Below, piece by piece: positions 45,054 through 52,974 of a DNA stretch of 64,000 nt. The DNA is from Ruficoccus sp. ZRK36 (lineage in GTDB: Bacteria; Verrucomicrobiota; Verrucomicrobiia; Opitutales; Cerasicoccaceae), in the NCBI RefSeq assembly GCF_019603315.1, contig NZ_CP080649.1:2614176-2678175 (forward strand). The letters are read 5' to 3'. Positions within the stretch are counted from its first letter, which is position 1, and every line of letters begins with the position of its first letter. The notes under the pieces were generated by a model. The model saw only the letters and a list, made by a program, of their open reading frames with translations, did no database searches and had not been told where the DNA came from. Position numbers and translations under genes: made by a program.

Positions 45054-45362
45054 ATGAAAACCTATAGCCATCCCGAGTTGAGTGAAGTACCCCTGAGCAC
45101 TGCCATGCAGGCCCTGGCTGACCCGGCGCGGATGGCTATCCTGCGCGCAGCGATGGAGTCGGGAGAAATCGCCTGTAACGAAATCTCGCTGAAACTGAGC
45201 AAGGCAACGGTCTCGCACCACTTTGAGACGCTGCGTGAGGCCGGGCTGATCCGCACCCGCGTAGTCGGTACGAAGTGCCTGTCAGCGGTGCGGCGCGAAG
45301 AGTTCGACCAACGCTTTCCGGGGCTGCTGGAGCTGGTTTTCAAGGAGGCGCCGCAGGGCTAG
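45054..45362 (+). CDS. ArsR-family winged-helix regulator
   Basis: A 102-residue regulator with one winged helix-turn-helix: ALADPARMAILRAAMESGEIACNEISLKLSKATVSHHFETLREAGLIRTRVVGTKCLSAVRREEFDQRFPG. The S-K-A-T-V-S-H-H-F recognition helix and the C-terminal wing are of the ArsR type. Two cysteines (ACNEI, KCLSA) could respond to electrophiles or metals, but the usual metal-site ELCVCDL is absent. It is divergent from the ene-reductase, and the two palindromes in the gap make it the likely repressor of that gene and itself. Confidence 0.88.
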   Translation: MKTYSHPELSEVPLSTAMQALADPARMAILRAAMESGEIACNEISLKLSKATVSHHFETLREAGLIRTRVVGTKCLSAVRREEFDQRFPGLLELVFKEAPQG

Positions 45363-45434
45363 GCTGCTCGTCAGTCCGGAGAAACTTCTGCCCGGCACGG
45401 GTTGAAAAGCCGAGAGGGGCGAGCATAGTAGGGC

Positions 45435-46520
45435 ATGCGTTACCTACTGCTTGTCACCGTAGTGGCCCTGCTCGGGCATCTCCACGCCGCCGAGCCCGGC
45501 ATTCGTCTGGAGGGCGTGCCATCGCCGTTCCCGACGCACACGTACAGCTTCACCAGTCAGGGACAGCAGCTGGAAATGGTTTATATGGACGTAAAGCCCC
45601 AGGGTGAGCCCAAGGGTGCCGTTCTCCTGCTGCACGGTAAAAACTTCTCCGGCACGTATTTTGGGGAAACGGCCCAGGCTCTCGTTGACGCTGGCTACCG
45701 GGTCATCATGCCGGATCAGATTGGCTTCGGTAAGTCAAGTAAGCCGGGCTATTACCAGTTCAGCTTTGCTCAGTTGGCGCAAAATACCTACGGGCTGCTC
45801 AAAGAGGTCGGGGTAGAGCGGGTCAATGTCCTCGGCCACTCCATGGGCGGGATGGTGGCCACGCGCTTCGCGCTCATGTACCCGCAGCTCACGCAGAGCC
45901 TCACGCTGCTCAACCCCATCGGTCTCGAAGACTGGAAGGCCAAGGGCGTGCCCTACCGCAGTGTCGATGAGTGGTATCAGGGCGAGCTGAAGAAGACCCC
46001 CGAAAAGATAAAAGCCTACCAGCTCGACTCCTACTACGACGGCCAGTGGAAGGATGCCTACCAGCCGTGGGTGGACGAGCTGTCGAGCTTCATCGAAAGC
46101 CCCGACTATCCCCGCATGGCCTGGGATCAGGCCCTGACCTACGACATGATCTTTACGCAGCCGGTGGTCTACGAGTTTCCCGACCTGCAGATGCCGGTGC
46201 TGCTGATCATCGGGCAGCGCGACACCACGGCACTGGGTAAGGACCGCGCTCCGCCGCAGATCCGGCGCACGCTGGGGAACTACCCGCAGCTCGGACGGGA
46301 AACCGCGCAGGCCATCCCGGAGTCCGTCCTCGTAGAGCTGGATGGCATCGGCCACCTGCCGCATATCGAGGCCTTTGAGCGTTTCATGCCGCCCTTGCTG
46401 GCTTTCCTTCAGGCTGCTGACGCGAGAACACCGGCGGAGCGCCGCGCGAACTATGCCGCCGCTTCGCAGGGGCTGCCCGATCCGTTTGTCCTCAAGCCAG
46501 CCTCGACCACCAAGCAGTAG
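45435..46520 (+). CDS. secreted alpha/beta hydrolase
   Basis: A 361-residue exported hydrolase. Signal peptide MRYLLLVTVVALLGHLHA; oxyanion LLLHGKNFSGTYF; nucleophile Ser in VLGHSMGGMVATRFA (GxSxG); Asp in IIGQRDTTAL; His in DGIGHLPHIEAFERF. The lid region (WYQGELKKTPEKIKAYQLDSYYDGQWKDAYQPWVDELSSF) is long. This resembles haloalkane-dehalogenase/epoxide-hydrolase-like folds that work as esterases; substrate unknown. It starts 72 bp after the regulator on the same strand; a link with the ene-reductase is not shown. Confidence 0.88.
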   Translation: MRYLLLVTVVALLGHLHAAEPGIRLEGVPSPFPTHTYSFTSQGQQLEMVYMDVKPQGEPKGAVLLLHGKNFSGTYFGETAQALVDAGYRVIMPDQIGFGKSSKPGYYQFSFAQLAQNTYGLLKEVGVERVNVLGHSMGGMVATRFALMYPQLTQSLTLLNPIGLEDWKAKGVPYRSVDEWYQGELKKTPEKIKAYQLDSYYDGQWKDAYQPWVDELSSFIESPDYPRMAWDQALTYDMIFTQPVVYEFPDLQMPVLLIIGQRDTTALGKDRAPPQIRRTLGNYPQLGRETAQAIPESVLVELDGIGHLPHIEAFERFMPPLLAFLQAADARTPAERRANYAAASQGLPDPFVLKPASTTKQ

Positions 46521-46632
46521 GGAGCGCTTTACCCGAAAAGTTCCGGTCTATGGGCTTGCCTGTTACGGGGCGAGGGGTGCACGATGGAAGGATTCCGTGG
46601 CGCAGCCCGACTCATGTAGGGGAGAGCGTGTC

Positions 46633-47133
46633 ATGGTTTTTAACGACACACGATTTCGCACCCCGATGATTTACGACCAACTGAACCAACAGGCCCTCTA
46701 CCGCAACTGCCATCCCGGCCTCGATCTGGCTTTCGATTACCTGCTCAGCTTCGACCCGAAGACCCCCGACGGCCGTGTCGATCTGGACGGTGACAATGTC
46801 TTTGCCCTCGTGCAGACCTACACCACCGGACCGGCTCCGGAGCGTAAGTTTGAGGCGCACCACACCTATGTGGACCTGCAGTACACGATCAGCGGTGAGG
46901 AGATCATCTACCATGGCTCGTTGGGGACGCTGACCGAGACTGAGCCCTACGATGCCGAGCGCGACGTGGTGTTTTTCAAGGGTGCGGCCGATCAGGCGCT
47001 CCACATGACGCCGGGGATGTTCTGCGTACTCTTCCCGCAGGACGGCCATATGCCCGGCTGTTCCCTCAAGGCCGACAGCGAGATCCGCAAGATCGTGATC
47101 AAGCTGAAGTGGAGTGCCTCCACTGGCAAATGA
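46633..47133 (+). CDS. YhcH/YjgK/YiaL family beta-barrel protein
   Basis: A 166-residue protein of the YhcH (DUF386) family, cupin-like proteins found with sialic acid and other sugar-acid catabolism. Conserved pieces are FALVQTYTT...FEAHHTYVDLQYTISGEE and FFKGAADQALHMTPGMFCVLFPQDGHMPG, which contain the probable metal ligands His (HHTYVDLQ and DGHMPG) and Glu. Function may be anomer or sugar-acid handling. ATG at 46633 follows a weak GGAGA. The stop codon overlaps the next palindrome (ATGGGGC), and its transcript ends in the repeat facing the IclR gene. Confidence 0.85.
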   Translation: MVFNDTRFRTPMIYDQLNQQALYRNCHPGLDLAFDYLLSFDPKTPDGRVDLDGDNVFALVQTYTTGPAPERKFEAHHTYVDLQYTISGEEIIYHGSLGTLTETEPYDAERDVVFFKGAADQALHMTPGMFCVLFPQDGHMPGCSLKADSEIRKIVIKLKWSASTGK

Positions 47134-47336
47134 TGGGGCTCCGCCCCATCGCTCACTACAGTCGCTGCCCCAATCGCAGATCGTTCGCATTCATTGGGAC
47201 GACCCAGTTTTTGATGCTTTGCTCAGCGATTACTTAAACCAGCAATGCTGGTTTAAGTAATCGCTGACACGATGCGCAGCATCGAAAGTGCAGCCTTCGG
47301 CTGCCGCGGGTGCGGGGTGCGCAGCCCCGCGAAAAA
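47133..47336 (+). repeat. palindromic modular repeat, copy R6 (best complete copy)
   Basis: Fills the gap between convergent yhcH and iclR genes. Order: ATGGGGC-tcc-GCCCCAT (47133-47149), GTCGCTGCCCCAAT, GTTCGCATTCATTGGGACGA, CCCAGTTTTT, long hairpin 47213-47284 with 21-bp perfect stem 47223-47267 (variable arm CTTAAACCAGC/GCTGGTTTAAG, loop AAT), ATCGAAAGT, GCAGCC-ttc-GGCTGC (47290-47304), GCGGGG-tgcgcag-CCCCGC (47312-47330), A-run. The block 47133-47330 matches 40981-41181 in order and spacing. Confidence 0.94.
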
Positions 47337-47338
47337 AC

Positions 47339-48079
47339 CTATCCCCCCAGACGATCGCGGGCGCTTTCGAGCAGGCGGGTCAGCTGCTCTCGTTTGTGCT
47401 CGCAGGCCTCTTGTGTGAGGCAAAAGAATACGCTGCCGAGCTGCTCGCCGTGACGGTAAGCAATCGCCATGCGGCAGACGCCGGGGCGGCTGCGTGAGGT
47501 GTCGATGAGCACGTTTCCGGGGCCGCGGGCCGCGCTCAGGCTCGCCTCAAAATTATCCCCCTCGCCGAATGTGCAGTGCGGGCCGTCCAGATGACGCTGG
47601 CGCTCCGCCGACGGAAGTTGCTCCAGAATGGCGAGCGCACCGGCGTGGTCAGGCTCGAAGTGCAGGAGCTGTCCGGTGCCGAGGATGCGGATGCCCCCCT
47701 CGACCGAGCGCGAACAGAGCGCGTCGATCCGGTCTTCGCCCAGCAGGGTGATGCAGGCGGACTCGTGTGCCTCCTGGGTGAGTCGGTCCAGCACGCGCTG
47801 GGCTGTGTCTGCGAGGGTGGGGCGCGCGGCGCTCAGATACGGCCCCCAGGCCCGTACCTGCTGGGTGATCCGGTAGCCGGTGTCGGCATCGCGCTCCAGG
47901 TAGCCGTAGCCCTCCAATGCCTTCAGGATGCGCGTGAGGGTCGAGTCCTGCACGCCCGGCAGGGCATCCCGCAACTCGCCAAAGCGCAGGGGGCCGCCGC
48001 CCGAGCGTATCAGGTGGTCGAGGAGGGCCAGCCCGCGATCAAGCGCGGGGAGGCCCGGTTTAGAAGTCGATTTAAGCAT
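47339..48079 (-). CDS. IclR-family transcription regulator
   Basis: A 246-residue regulator. N-terminal winged helix: LPALDRGLALLDHLIRSGGGPLRFGELRDALPGVQDSTLTRILKALEGYGYLERDADTGYRI; the C-terminal effector domain includes AHESACITLLGEDRIDALC and RPGVCRMAIAYRHGEQLGSVFFC. Its start overlaps the sulfatase stop (TGATG at 48077-48081), so the two are translationally coupled and it should regulate the sulfatase. IclR regulators usually sense small carboxylic or aromatic acids, or sugar-acid intermediates. Confidence 0.87.
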   Translation of the reverse strand: MLKSTSKPGLPALDRGLALLDHLIRSGGGPLRFGELRDALPGVQDSTLTRILKALEGYGYLERDADTGYRITQQVRAWGPYLSAARPTLADTAQRVLDRLTQEAHESACITLLGEDRIDALCSRSVEGGIRILGTGQLLHFEPDHAGALAILEQLPSAERQRHLDGPHCTFGEGDNFEASLSAARGPGNVLIDTSRSRPGVCRMAIAYRHGEQLGSVFFCLTQEACEHKREQLTRLLESARDRLGG

Positions 48080-49599
48080 CAGGCACCGTAGACCCGGGGC
48101 ATGGGCAGCACTTCCTTGGCCATCTCGGCCTGGAGGAAACGCTGGAGCAGCCGCGTCTTCACGGCGGCATAGTCCGGATCATCGAAGCGATTTTCAAACT
48201 CGCCGGGATCTTTTTCAAGGTCGTAAAGCTCGCCCTCGTCGTAGGCGTGATAAACAGTCAGCTTGTAGCGGGCATCGACATAGGTCTTCAGTTCGGCGAT
48301 GCCGGGCTCGTGGTTGTTCTCGACGATGCAGTGGTCGCGGGCGCTCTCGGCCTTACCCTCCCAGACGGCGAGCTGGTCGACGCCCGTCATCTTCTGCGGC
48401 TTCGGCATACCGGCGGCTGCGAGGAAGGTCACGGGCAGGTCGACGAGGCTCTGCAGGGCCTGCGTGCGGCCTCCGGCGGGGATGTGGTTCGGCCAGGCCG
48501 CGAGCATCGGGACCTTGACGCCGTCCTCGTAGTGGAAGGGGCCCTTGGCGATGAGCCCGTGGTGCCCGAGGTAGTGGCCGTGGTCCGTGGTAAAGACGAT
48601 GAGCGTGTTATCGGTCAGTCCGAGCTCGTCGAGCTTGTCGAGTGTCTTACCGATGGCCTGATCCATAAAGGAGACCATGCCGTAGTAGATGGCCAGGTCG
48701 CGGCGGGTCTTGGCCTCGTCCTCGACATGGCTGTGTACGCCGTGCATGCACTCGGTGCCCTCCTCGATACCAAAGTCCGCCCGCGTGGCGTCGGTGGACA
48801 TGGCATAGCGGTGGAAGCGCGGGTTGTGGTCGTGCTCACCGGGGCGGCCCTTGGGGAGCGTGAGTTTATCCGGGTCATACATCGTGTCCCACGGAGCAGG
48901 TACCACATAGGAGGGGTGCGGGTCGAAATAGCTGGACCAGAGGAAGAACGGTTCGTCCTGGGCTGCGAACTCATCGAGCAGGGCGTTGGTCCGCTCGGAG
49001 ATCCAGGTGTTGTAGTGGTACTCCTCGGGGATGTTCCAGCGCCCGTACTGCGGGTCGCTGGTGCCGGTGGGCTTACTGAAGCACTCGCGCCAGTCCTTAA
49101 AGCCTTTTTCCTCCATCCACAGGGCGTAATGCTGGCCGACGTGGGCCTCGTCGGTGTGGTTACGGGCCAGCTCGAAGCGGTCGAAGCCGTAGAACGGGCC
49201 CTTAAACGTGCGCCAGAAGTCCAGGTCCTGCAGGGTCGGGTAGGCCTCCAGCGAAGGAAACTCGTCGGTGGACTTGAGCGGCTGGAAGTGGGCCTTACCC
49301 ACGAGGCCGGTGGTGTAGCCCAGTTCGTGCCAGCTGTCGTTAACCGTCGGGATGCTCTCATCGAGCTTGGTGCCGAGGGTGTAGGCCCCGTGCTGGCTCG
49401 GATACATGCCGGTGAGCAGGCTGGAGCGAGTCGGCGTGCAGGTGGGGTTCGGGCAGTAGCTGCGGTCAAAGATCATGCCGCGGGCGGCCAGGCGGTCGAG
49501 GTTCGGCGTTTTGACCTCCGGGTTGTTATAGCCGATGGCCATCCAGTGCTGCTGGTCGCTTGTGATGAAAAGGATATTGGGGCGCGTGGGCTTACTCAT
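48079..49599 (-). CDS. formylglycine-dependent sulfatase
   Basis: A 506-residue sulfatase of the alkaline phosphatase superfamily. The catalytic Cys-type motif C-T-P-T-R (C54) would be converted to formylglycine by a separate FGE enzyme not in the window. PNILFITSDQQHWMAIGYNNPEVKTPNLDRLAARG holds the metal ligands Asp and Gln, and FTTDHGHYLG provides the Asp-His pair. No signal peptide is visible from ATG at 49599, so it appears to be cytoplasmic unless another start is used. Sulfatases are abundant in polysaccharide-degrading PVC bacteria, used to remove sulfate from marine glycans. It is coupled to the IclR gene. Confidence 0.93.
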   Translation of the reverse strand: MSKPTRPNILFITSDQQHWMAIGYNNPEVKTPNLDRLAARGMIFDRSYCPNPTCTPTRSSLLTGMYPSQHGAYTLGTKLDESIPTVNDSWHELGYTTGLVGKAHFQPLKSTDEFPSLEAYPTLQDLDFWRTFKGPFYGFDRFELARNHTDEAHVGQHYALWMEEKGFKDWRECFSKPTGTSDPQYGRWNIPEEYHYNTWISERTNALLDEFAAQDEPFFLWSSYFDPHPSYVVPAPWDTMYDPDKLTLPKGRPGEHDHNPRFHRYAMSTDATRADFGIEEGTECMHGVHSHVEDEAKTRRDLAIYYGMVSFMDQAIGKTLDKLDELGLTDNTLIVFTTDHGHYLGHHGLIAKGPFHYEDGVKVPMLAAWPNHIPAGGRTQALQSLVDLPVTFLAAAGMPKPQKMTGVDQLAVWEGKAESARDHCIVENNHEPGIAELKTYVDARYKLTVYHAYDEGELYDLEKDPGEFENRFDDPDYAAVKTRLLQRFLQAEMAKEVLPMPRVYGA

Positions 49600-49838
49600 G
49601 CTTTCGATTATGAAAGTATATATTAAAAATGAAAGTAAAAAGCGCACAAAATAAAGTGTATCGATTCTCCGAAGCCTCACCTGCCAGGGCCGAGTGAAAG
49701 CGGACGGTTACCGAAAACCCCCTATGCATTAGCCGTTCAAATTCACAGCGCGAGTTCGCCTTGTATGTGTCATTTCGATAAGGCTATGCCATTCAGTGTT
49801 TGCATAAAATTAGAATATGTAATGTAAATGAAGGCGGT

Positions 49839-51197
49839 ATGGAACCGATAATCGTCGTATTATTCGTGCTGGGCTATCTGGCGATCACGCTGGAGCATCC
49901 GCTACGGCTCGACAAAACCGTCCCGGCGTTGCTGATGGCAGTGATCATGTGGACGGTGCTTTCACTTGGCTACCGTGAGGGCTGGTTCTCGGTCATCAAC
50001 GCGCATGGCGAGGTGCTGCACTTTTCTCCCGATGCGGCTGAGGCCTCGATGGAGGGGCTGAGCGGGATCATCCTTCACCACCTCGGTAAAGCGGCGGAGA
50101 TTCTGATCTTCCTGATCGGCGCAATGACGATTGTTGAGATCATCGACTTACACCAGGGCTTTGGCATCCTGAAGGGCGCGGTGCGCACGCAGAGCAAGCG
50201 CAAGCTCCTGTGGATCACGGGGGTCGGTTCGTTTATCCTGTCCTCGGCGATTGATAACCTCACGGCAACGATCATTCTCGTGACGCTGCTGCGCAAGCTC
50301 ATCTCGAATCGCGAGGAGCGCATCTGGTATGTGAGTCTGGTCGTGATTGCCGCCAATGCCGGGGGTGCCTGGTCGCCTATCGGGGACGTGACGACCACGA
50401 TGCTCTGGATCGCCAACAAGGTGACGGCCAGCCACCTGGTGCTGCACACGATCATCCCCTCGATTGTTTGCTTTGTCGTGCCGTACACGATTGCGTCTTT
50501 TCTGCCGATTTTCCGCGGAAACCTCTCGGTGGACAACGAGACGGATATGGAGGAAGAGCGTCTGCTCAGCAGCCGAACCATGCTTTGGCTCGGTCTGGGG
50601 GCGATTGTCTCGGTCCCGCTGTTCAAGACCTTGACCCACCTGCCGCCGTATATGGGTATCATGCTGGCGCTGGCCATTGTCTGGGCGGTCTCGGAAAGCA
50701 TCCACCCGGAGAAGGACTTTAAGCAGGCCCGCCGCTACCTGTACTCCTCGAACCGCGCGCTCTCTAAGATCGAGATGTCCAGCATCCTGTTTTTCTGGGG
50801 GATTCTGATGGCGGTCGGCGTCCTCGAATCACTCGTCTACGGGACACTTAACGGTGAGCAGATGGGCTCGCTGCGCTACATGGCCGAGAGCCTGCAATCG
50901 GTTATCCCGAGTGAAAACGCCGTGGTGATGCTGCTGGGGATGCTCTCCTCGGTGGTGGACAATGTTCCGCTGGTCGCCGCTGCTATCGGGATGTACACCG
51001 ATCCGCGTGATGCGGCGGTGTGGCAGTTTATCGCGCTCTCGGCGGGGACCGGGGGTAGTCTGCTGATCATCGGCTCGGCCGCCGGGGTGGCTGCCATGGG
51101 TATGGAGAAGATCGATTTCCTCTGGTACTTGAAGCGTATTTCGCTGCTCGCGCTGGCGGGATTTTTGTCAGGGGCGGCGGTCTTTCTGGTCCTGTGA
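49839..51197 (+). CDS. nhaD: NhaD-family Na+/H+ antiporter
   Basis: A 452-residue integral membrane antiporter with about twelve helices. It carries HHLGKAAEILIFLIGAMTIVEII, WSPIGDVTTTMLWIANKVT, the acidic helix SSAIDNLTATIILVTLLRKL with conserved D and N, and a second half SVVDNVPLVAAAIGMYT with the paired D/N motif: the transport site residues. NhaD exports Na+ (and Li+) in exchange for protons, typical of marine or alkaliphilic bacteria. ATG at 49839 follows AAGGCGG by 4 nt, a good ribosome site, which decides it over the upstream start. A leader of about 100 bp precedes it; I found no riboswitch I can name. Confidence 0.95.
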   Translation: MEPIIVVLFVLGYLAITLEHPLRLDKTVPALLMAVIMWTVLSLGYREGWFSVINAHGEVLHFSPDAAEASMEGLSGIILHHLGKAAEILIFLIGAMTIVEIIDLHQGFGILKGAVRTQSKRKLLWITGVGSFILSSAIDNLTATIILVTLLRKLISNREERIWYVSLVVIAANAGGAWSPIGDVTTTMLWIANKVTASHLVLHTIIPSIVCFVVPYTIASFLPIFRGNLSVDNETDMEEERLLSSRTMLWLGLGAIVSVPLFKTLTHLPPYMGIMLALAIVWAVSESIHPEKDFKQARRYLYSSNRALSKIEMSSILFFWGILMAVGVLESLVYGTLNGEQMGSLRYMAESLQSVIPSENAVVMLLGMLSSVVDNVPLVAAAIGMYTDPRDAAVWQFIALSAGTGGSLLIIGSAAGVAAMGMEKIDFLWYLKRISLLALAGFLSGAAVFLVL

Positions 51198-51293
51198 TAA
51201 TAGGTCCATAAAGGTCCGCTGATACCTCGCCCCGGTTTTGGAATCCGCATGCTGCCGGTTGCAAGCGGAGTGGGTATGCCTATAGTGCCACCC

Positions 51294-52238
51294 ATGAACC
51301 TTATCTCGCTTGGAAATTCGGACATGGAAATCACGCCCATCGGTTTTGGTGCCTGGGCGGTCGGTGGTGACTGGAAATTTGGCTGGGGCCAGCAGGATGA
51401 CAGCGACTCGATTGGCGCGATCCATCAGGCACTGGAGCTGGGTGTCAACTGGATCGATACCGCTGCCGCATACGGACTGGGGCACTCCGAGGAGGTTGTG
51501 GCTCGTGCCCTGGAGGACTGGTCCGGTCCGCGTCCCTATGTTTTTACCAAGTGCGGGATCATCTGGGATGACGCCGGTAAGGTAGACTTTGTCGTCCGCG
51601 CCAAGTCCATCCGCCGCGAGATTGAGGCCAGCCTGAAGCGCCTCAAGGTGGACACCATCGACCTCTATCAGATGCACTGGCCCGCCGATGAGCTGGAGGA
51701 AACCCTGGAGGGATGGGCCGAAATGGCCAAGCTCAGGGAAGAGGGTAAGGTGCGCTGGATTGGCGTCTCGAACTTTAGCGCCGAGGAGCTGGAAAAAGCT
51801 TCGGAGATCGCCCCCATCACGTCTCTGCAGCCGCCGTATTCGCTACTCAAGCGCGAGATCGAAAAGGACGTGCTGCCGTACTGCGGCAAGCACGGGATCG
51901 GCGTCATCGTCTACTCGCCGATGGGCTCGGGGATGTTGACCGGAGCCATGACTCGCGAGCGTGCCGCCTCACTGCCCAAGGAGGACTGGCGGACGAACAG
52001 CCCCGAATTTCAGGAGCCGAAGCTTTCCGAAAACCTCGCACTCGTTGGCCGTCTGCGTGAAGTCGCTGCCGCCAGCGGTCGTACGCCCGGCGAGGCCGCT
52101 ATCGCCTGGACCCTGCGCCGCCCGGAAGTGACGGCGGCCATCGTCGGTGGTCGTAACGCCAAGCAGGTAAAGGGCATCATCGGCGCCATGGACTACCGCC
52201 TCAGCGGCGTGGAGATCACCCACATCGAGGGCGTCTGA
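51294..52238 (+). CDS. aldo/keto reductase
   Basis: A 314-residue NADPH-dependent oxidoreductase with TIM barrel. Catalytic tetrad: Asp in NWIDTAAAYGLG, Tyr (AAYGLGHSE), Lys in VFTKCG and His in YQMHWPADE. The C-terminal part IVYSPMGSGMLTGAMTRERA and IVGGRNAKQVK binds the cofactor. It resembles the group that includes YajO/IolS-type reductases; substrate not known. It starts 97 bp after nhaD on the same strand but is more likely independent; it converges on tadA with 27 bp between stops. Confidence 0.92.
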   Translation: MNLISLGNSDMEITPIGFGAWAVGGDWKFGWGQQDDSDSIGAIHQALELGVNWIDTAAAYGLGHSEEVVARALEDWSGPRPYVFTKCGIIWDDAGKVDFVVRAKSIRREIEASLKRLKVDTIDLYQMHWPADELEETLEGWAEMAKLREEGKVRWIGVSNFSAEELEKASEIAPITSLQPPYSLLKREIEKDVLPYCGKHGIGVIVYSPMGSGMLTGAMTRERAASLPKEDWRTNSPEFQEPKLSENLALVGRLREVAAASGRTPGEAAIAWTLRRPEVTAAIVGGRNAKQVKGIIGAMDYRLSGVEITHIEGV

Positions 52239-52265
52239 GTTTTTTGGGGCGCTCCCCCCACGCCC

Positions 52266-52799
52266 TTAGTTGTCGTCTTTGCTTTGGCGCTTGAGCGAGA
52301 AGTAGGCTTGGAGCAGGTCGCGGCACTCTTGCTCGAATACACCGCCGTGGACAGTTACCCGGTGGTTGAGCCCCGGCACTTCGTGCAGCGGGGTGGCACC
52401 GCCCATGCAGCCCATCTTGGGGTCGCCGACGGCGTAGACGACGTTTGAGAGGCGGGACATGATGCTGGCTCCTGAGCACATGGGGCAGGGCTCCTTGGTC
52501 ACGTAGAGAGTCGCTCCGTTCAGCCGCCAGTCGCCGATTGCATTGGCAGCCTGCGTGATGGCAAGCATCTCGGCATGCGCGGTCGGGTCGAGCGTGCTCT
52601 GGGTGGCGTTGTGGGCGGCAGCGATGACGTCGCCGTTGAGCACGATGATGGCGCCGATGGGCACCTCGTCCTGCCGCCAGGCATCGATGGCGAGGTTGTA
52701 GGCCAGCTTCATGAAAAACGTCTCGTCGCGGTTAAGCTGGGACGGATAGACCTTTTCAAAAGGGCAGGGCAGAGGCGGACGTTCGCTTTGGTCGTGCAT
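52266..52799 (-). CDS. tadA: tRNA-adenosine deaminase (TadA-like)
   Basis: A 177-residue zinc deaminase. Zinc ligands: His and catalytic Glu in TAHAEMLAI (H75, E77), and cysteines in TKEPCPMCSGA (C105, C108). The N-terminal part (ETFFMKLAYNLAIDAWRQDEVPIGAIIV) and VPGLNHRVTVHGGVFEQECRDLLQAYF are TadA-like. It most likely deaminates A34 of tRNA-Arg to inosine, but a guanine or cytosine deaminase of the same family is possible. The N-terminus is about 20 residues longer than usual, so start could be at residue 30. Confidence 0.9.
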   Translation of the reverse strand: MHDQSERPPLPCPFEKVYPSQLNRDETFFMKLAYNLAIDAWRQDEVPIGAIIVLNGDVIAAAHNATQSTLDPTAHAEMLAITQAANAIGDWRLNGATLYVTKEPCPMCSGASIMSRLSNVVYAVGDPKMGCMGGATPLHEVPGLNHRVTVHGGVFEQECRDLLQAYFSLKRQSKDDN

Positions 52800-52824
52800 C
52801 GTGAGTCAGAAATGAAAATGGAAA

Positions 52825-52864
52825 GGTCACAAAGAACACGAAGGAGACACGAAGAAGACAAAGG
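52825..52864 (+). repeat. ACGAAG/CACAAAG dispersed repeat
   Basis: GGTCACAAAGAACACGAAGG then AGACACGAAGAAGACAAAGG, upstream of tadA. With the inverted partner at 52943-52967 it flanks 78 bp containing TTTACCGCAGAGACGG. Same general type as the GCAAAG copies near 39 kb. Confidence 0.65.
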
Positions 52865-52942
52865 AATTTTTACCGCAGAGACGGAAAAGCTCGGGGAGGG
52901 TACATGCGGTATCTGTAAACAAAGACGCTCTTTTCTTTAAAA

Positions 52943-52967
52943 GCCTTCGTGTCTTCTTTGTGTCCGT
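52943..52967 (-). repeat. ACGAAG/CACAAAG dispersed repeat, inverted partner
   Basis: GCCTTCGTGTCTTCTTTGTG followed by TCCGT, reverse complement of part of the copy at 52825-52864, ending just downstream of ilvA. Confidence 0.65.
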
Positions 52968-52974
52968 TCAATCC

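Noticed and set aside
49681-49838. A riboswitch upstream of nhaD
   Set aside because: I could only see a weak GCCTT/AAGGC pairing and could not match any known sodium or lithium riboswitch pattern.
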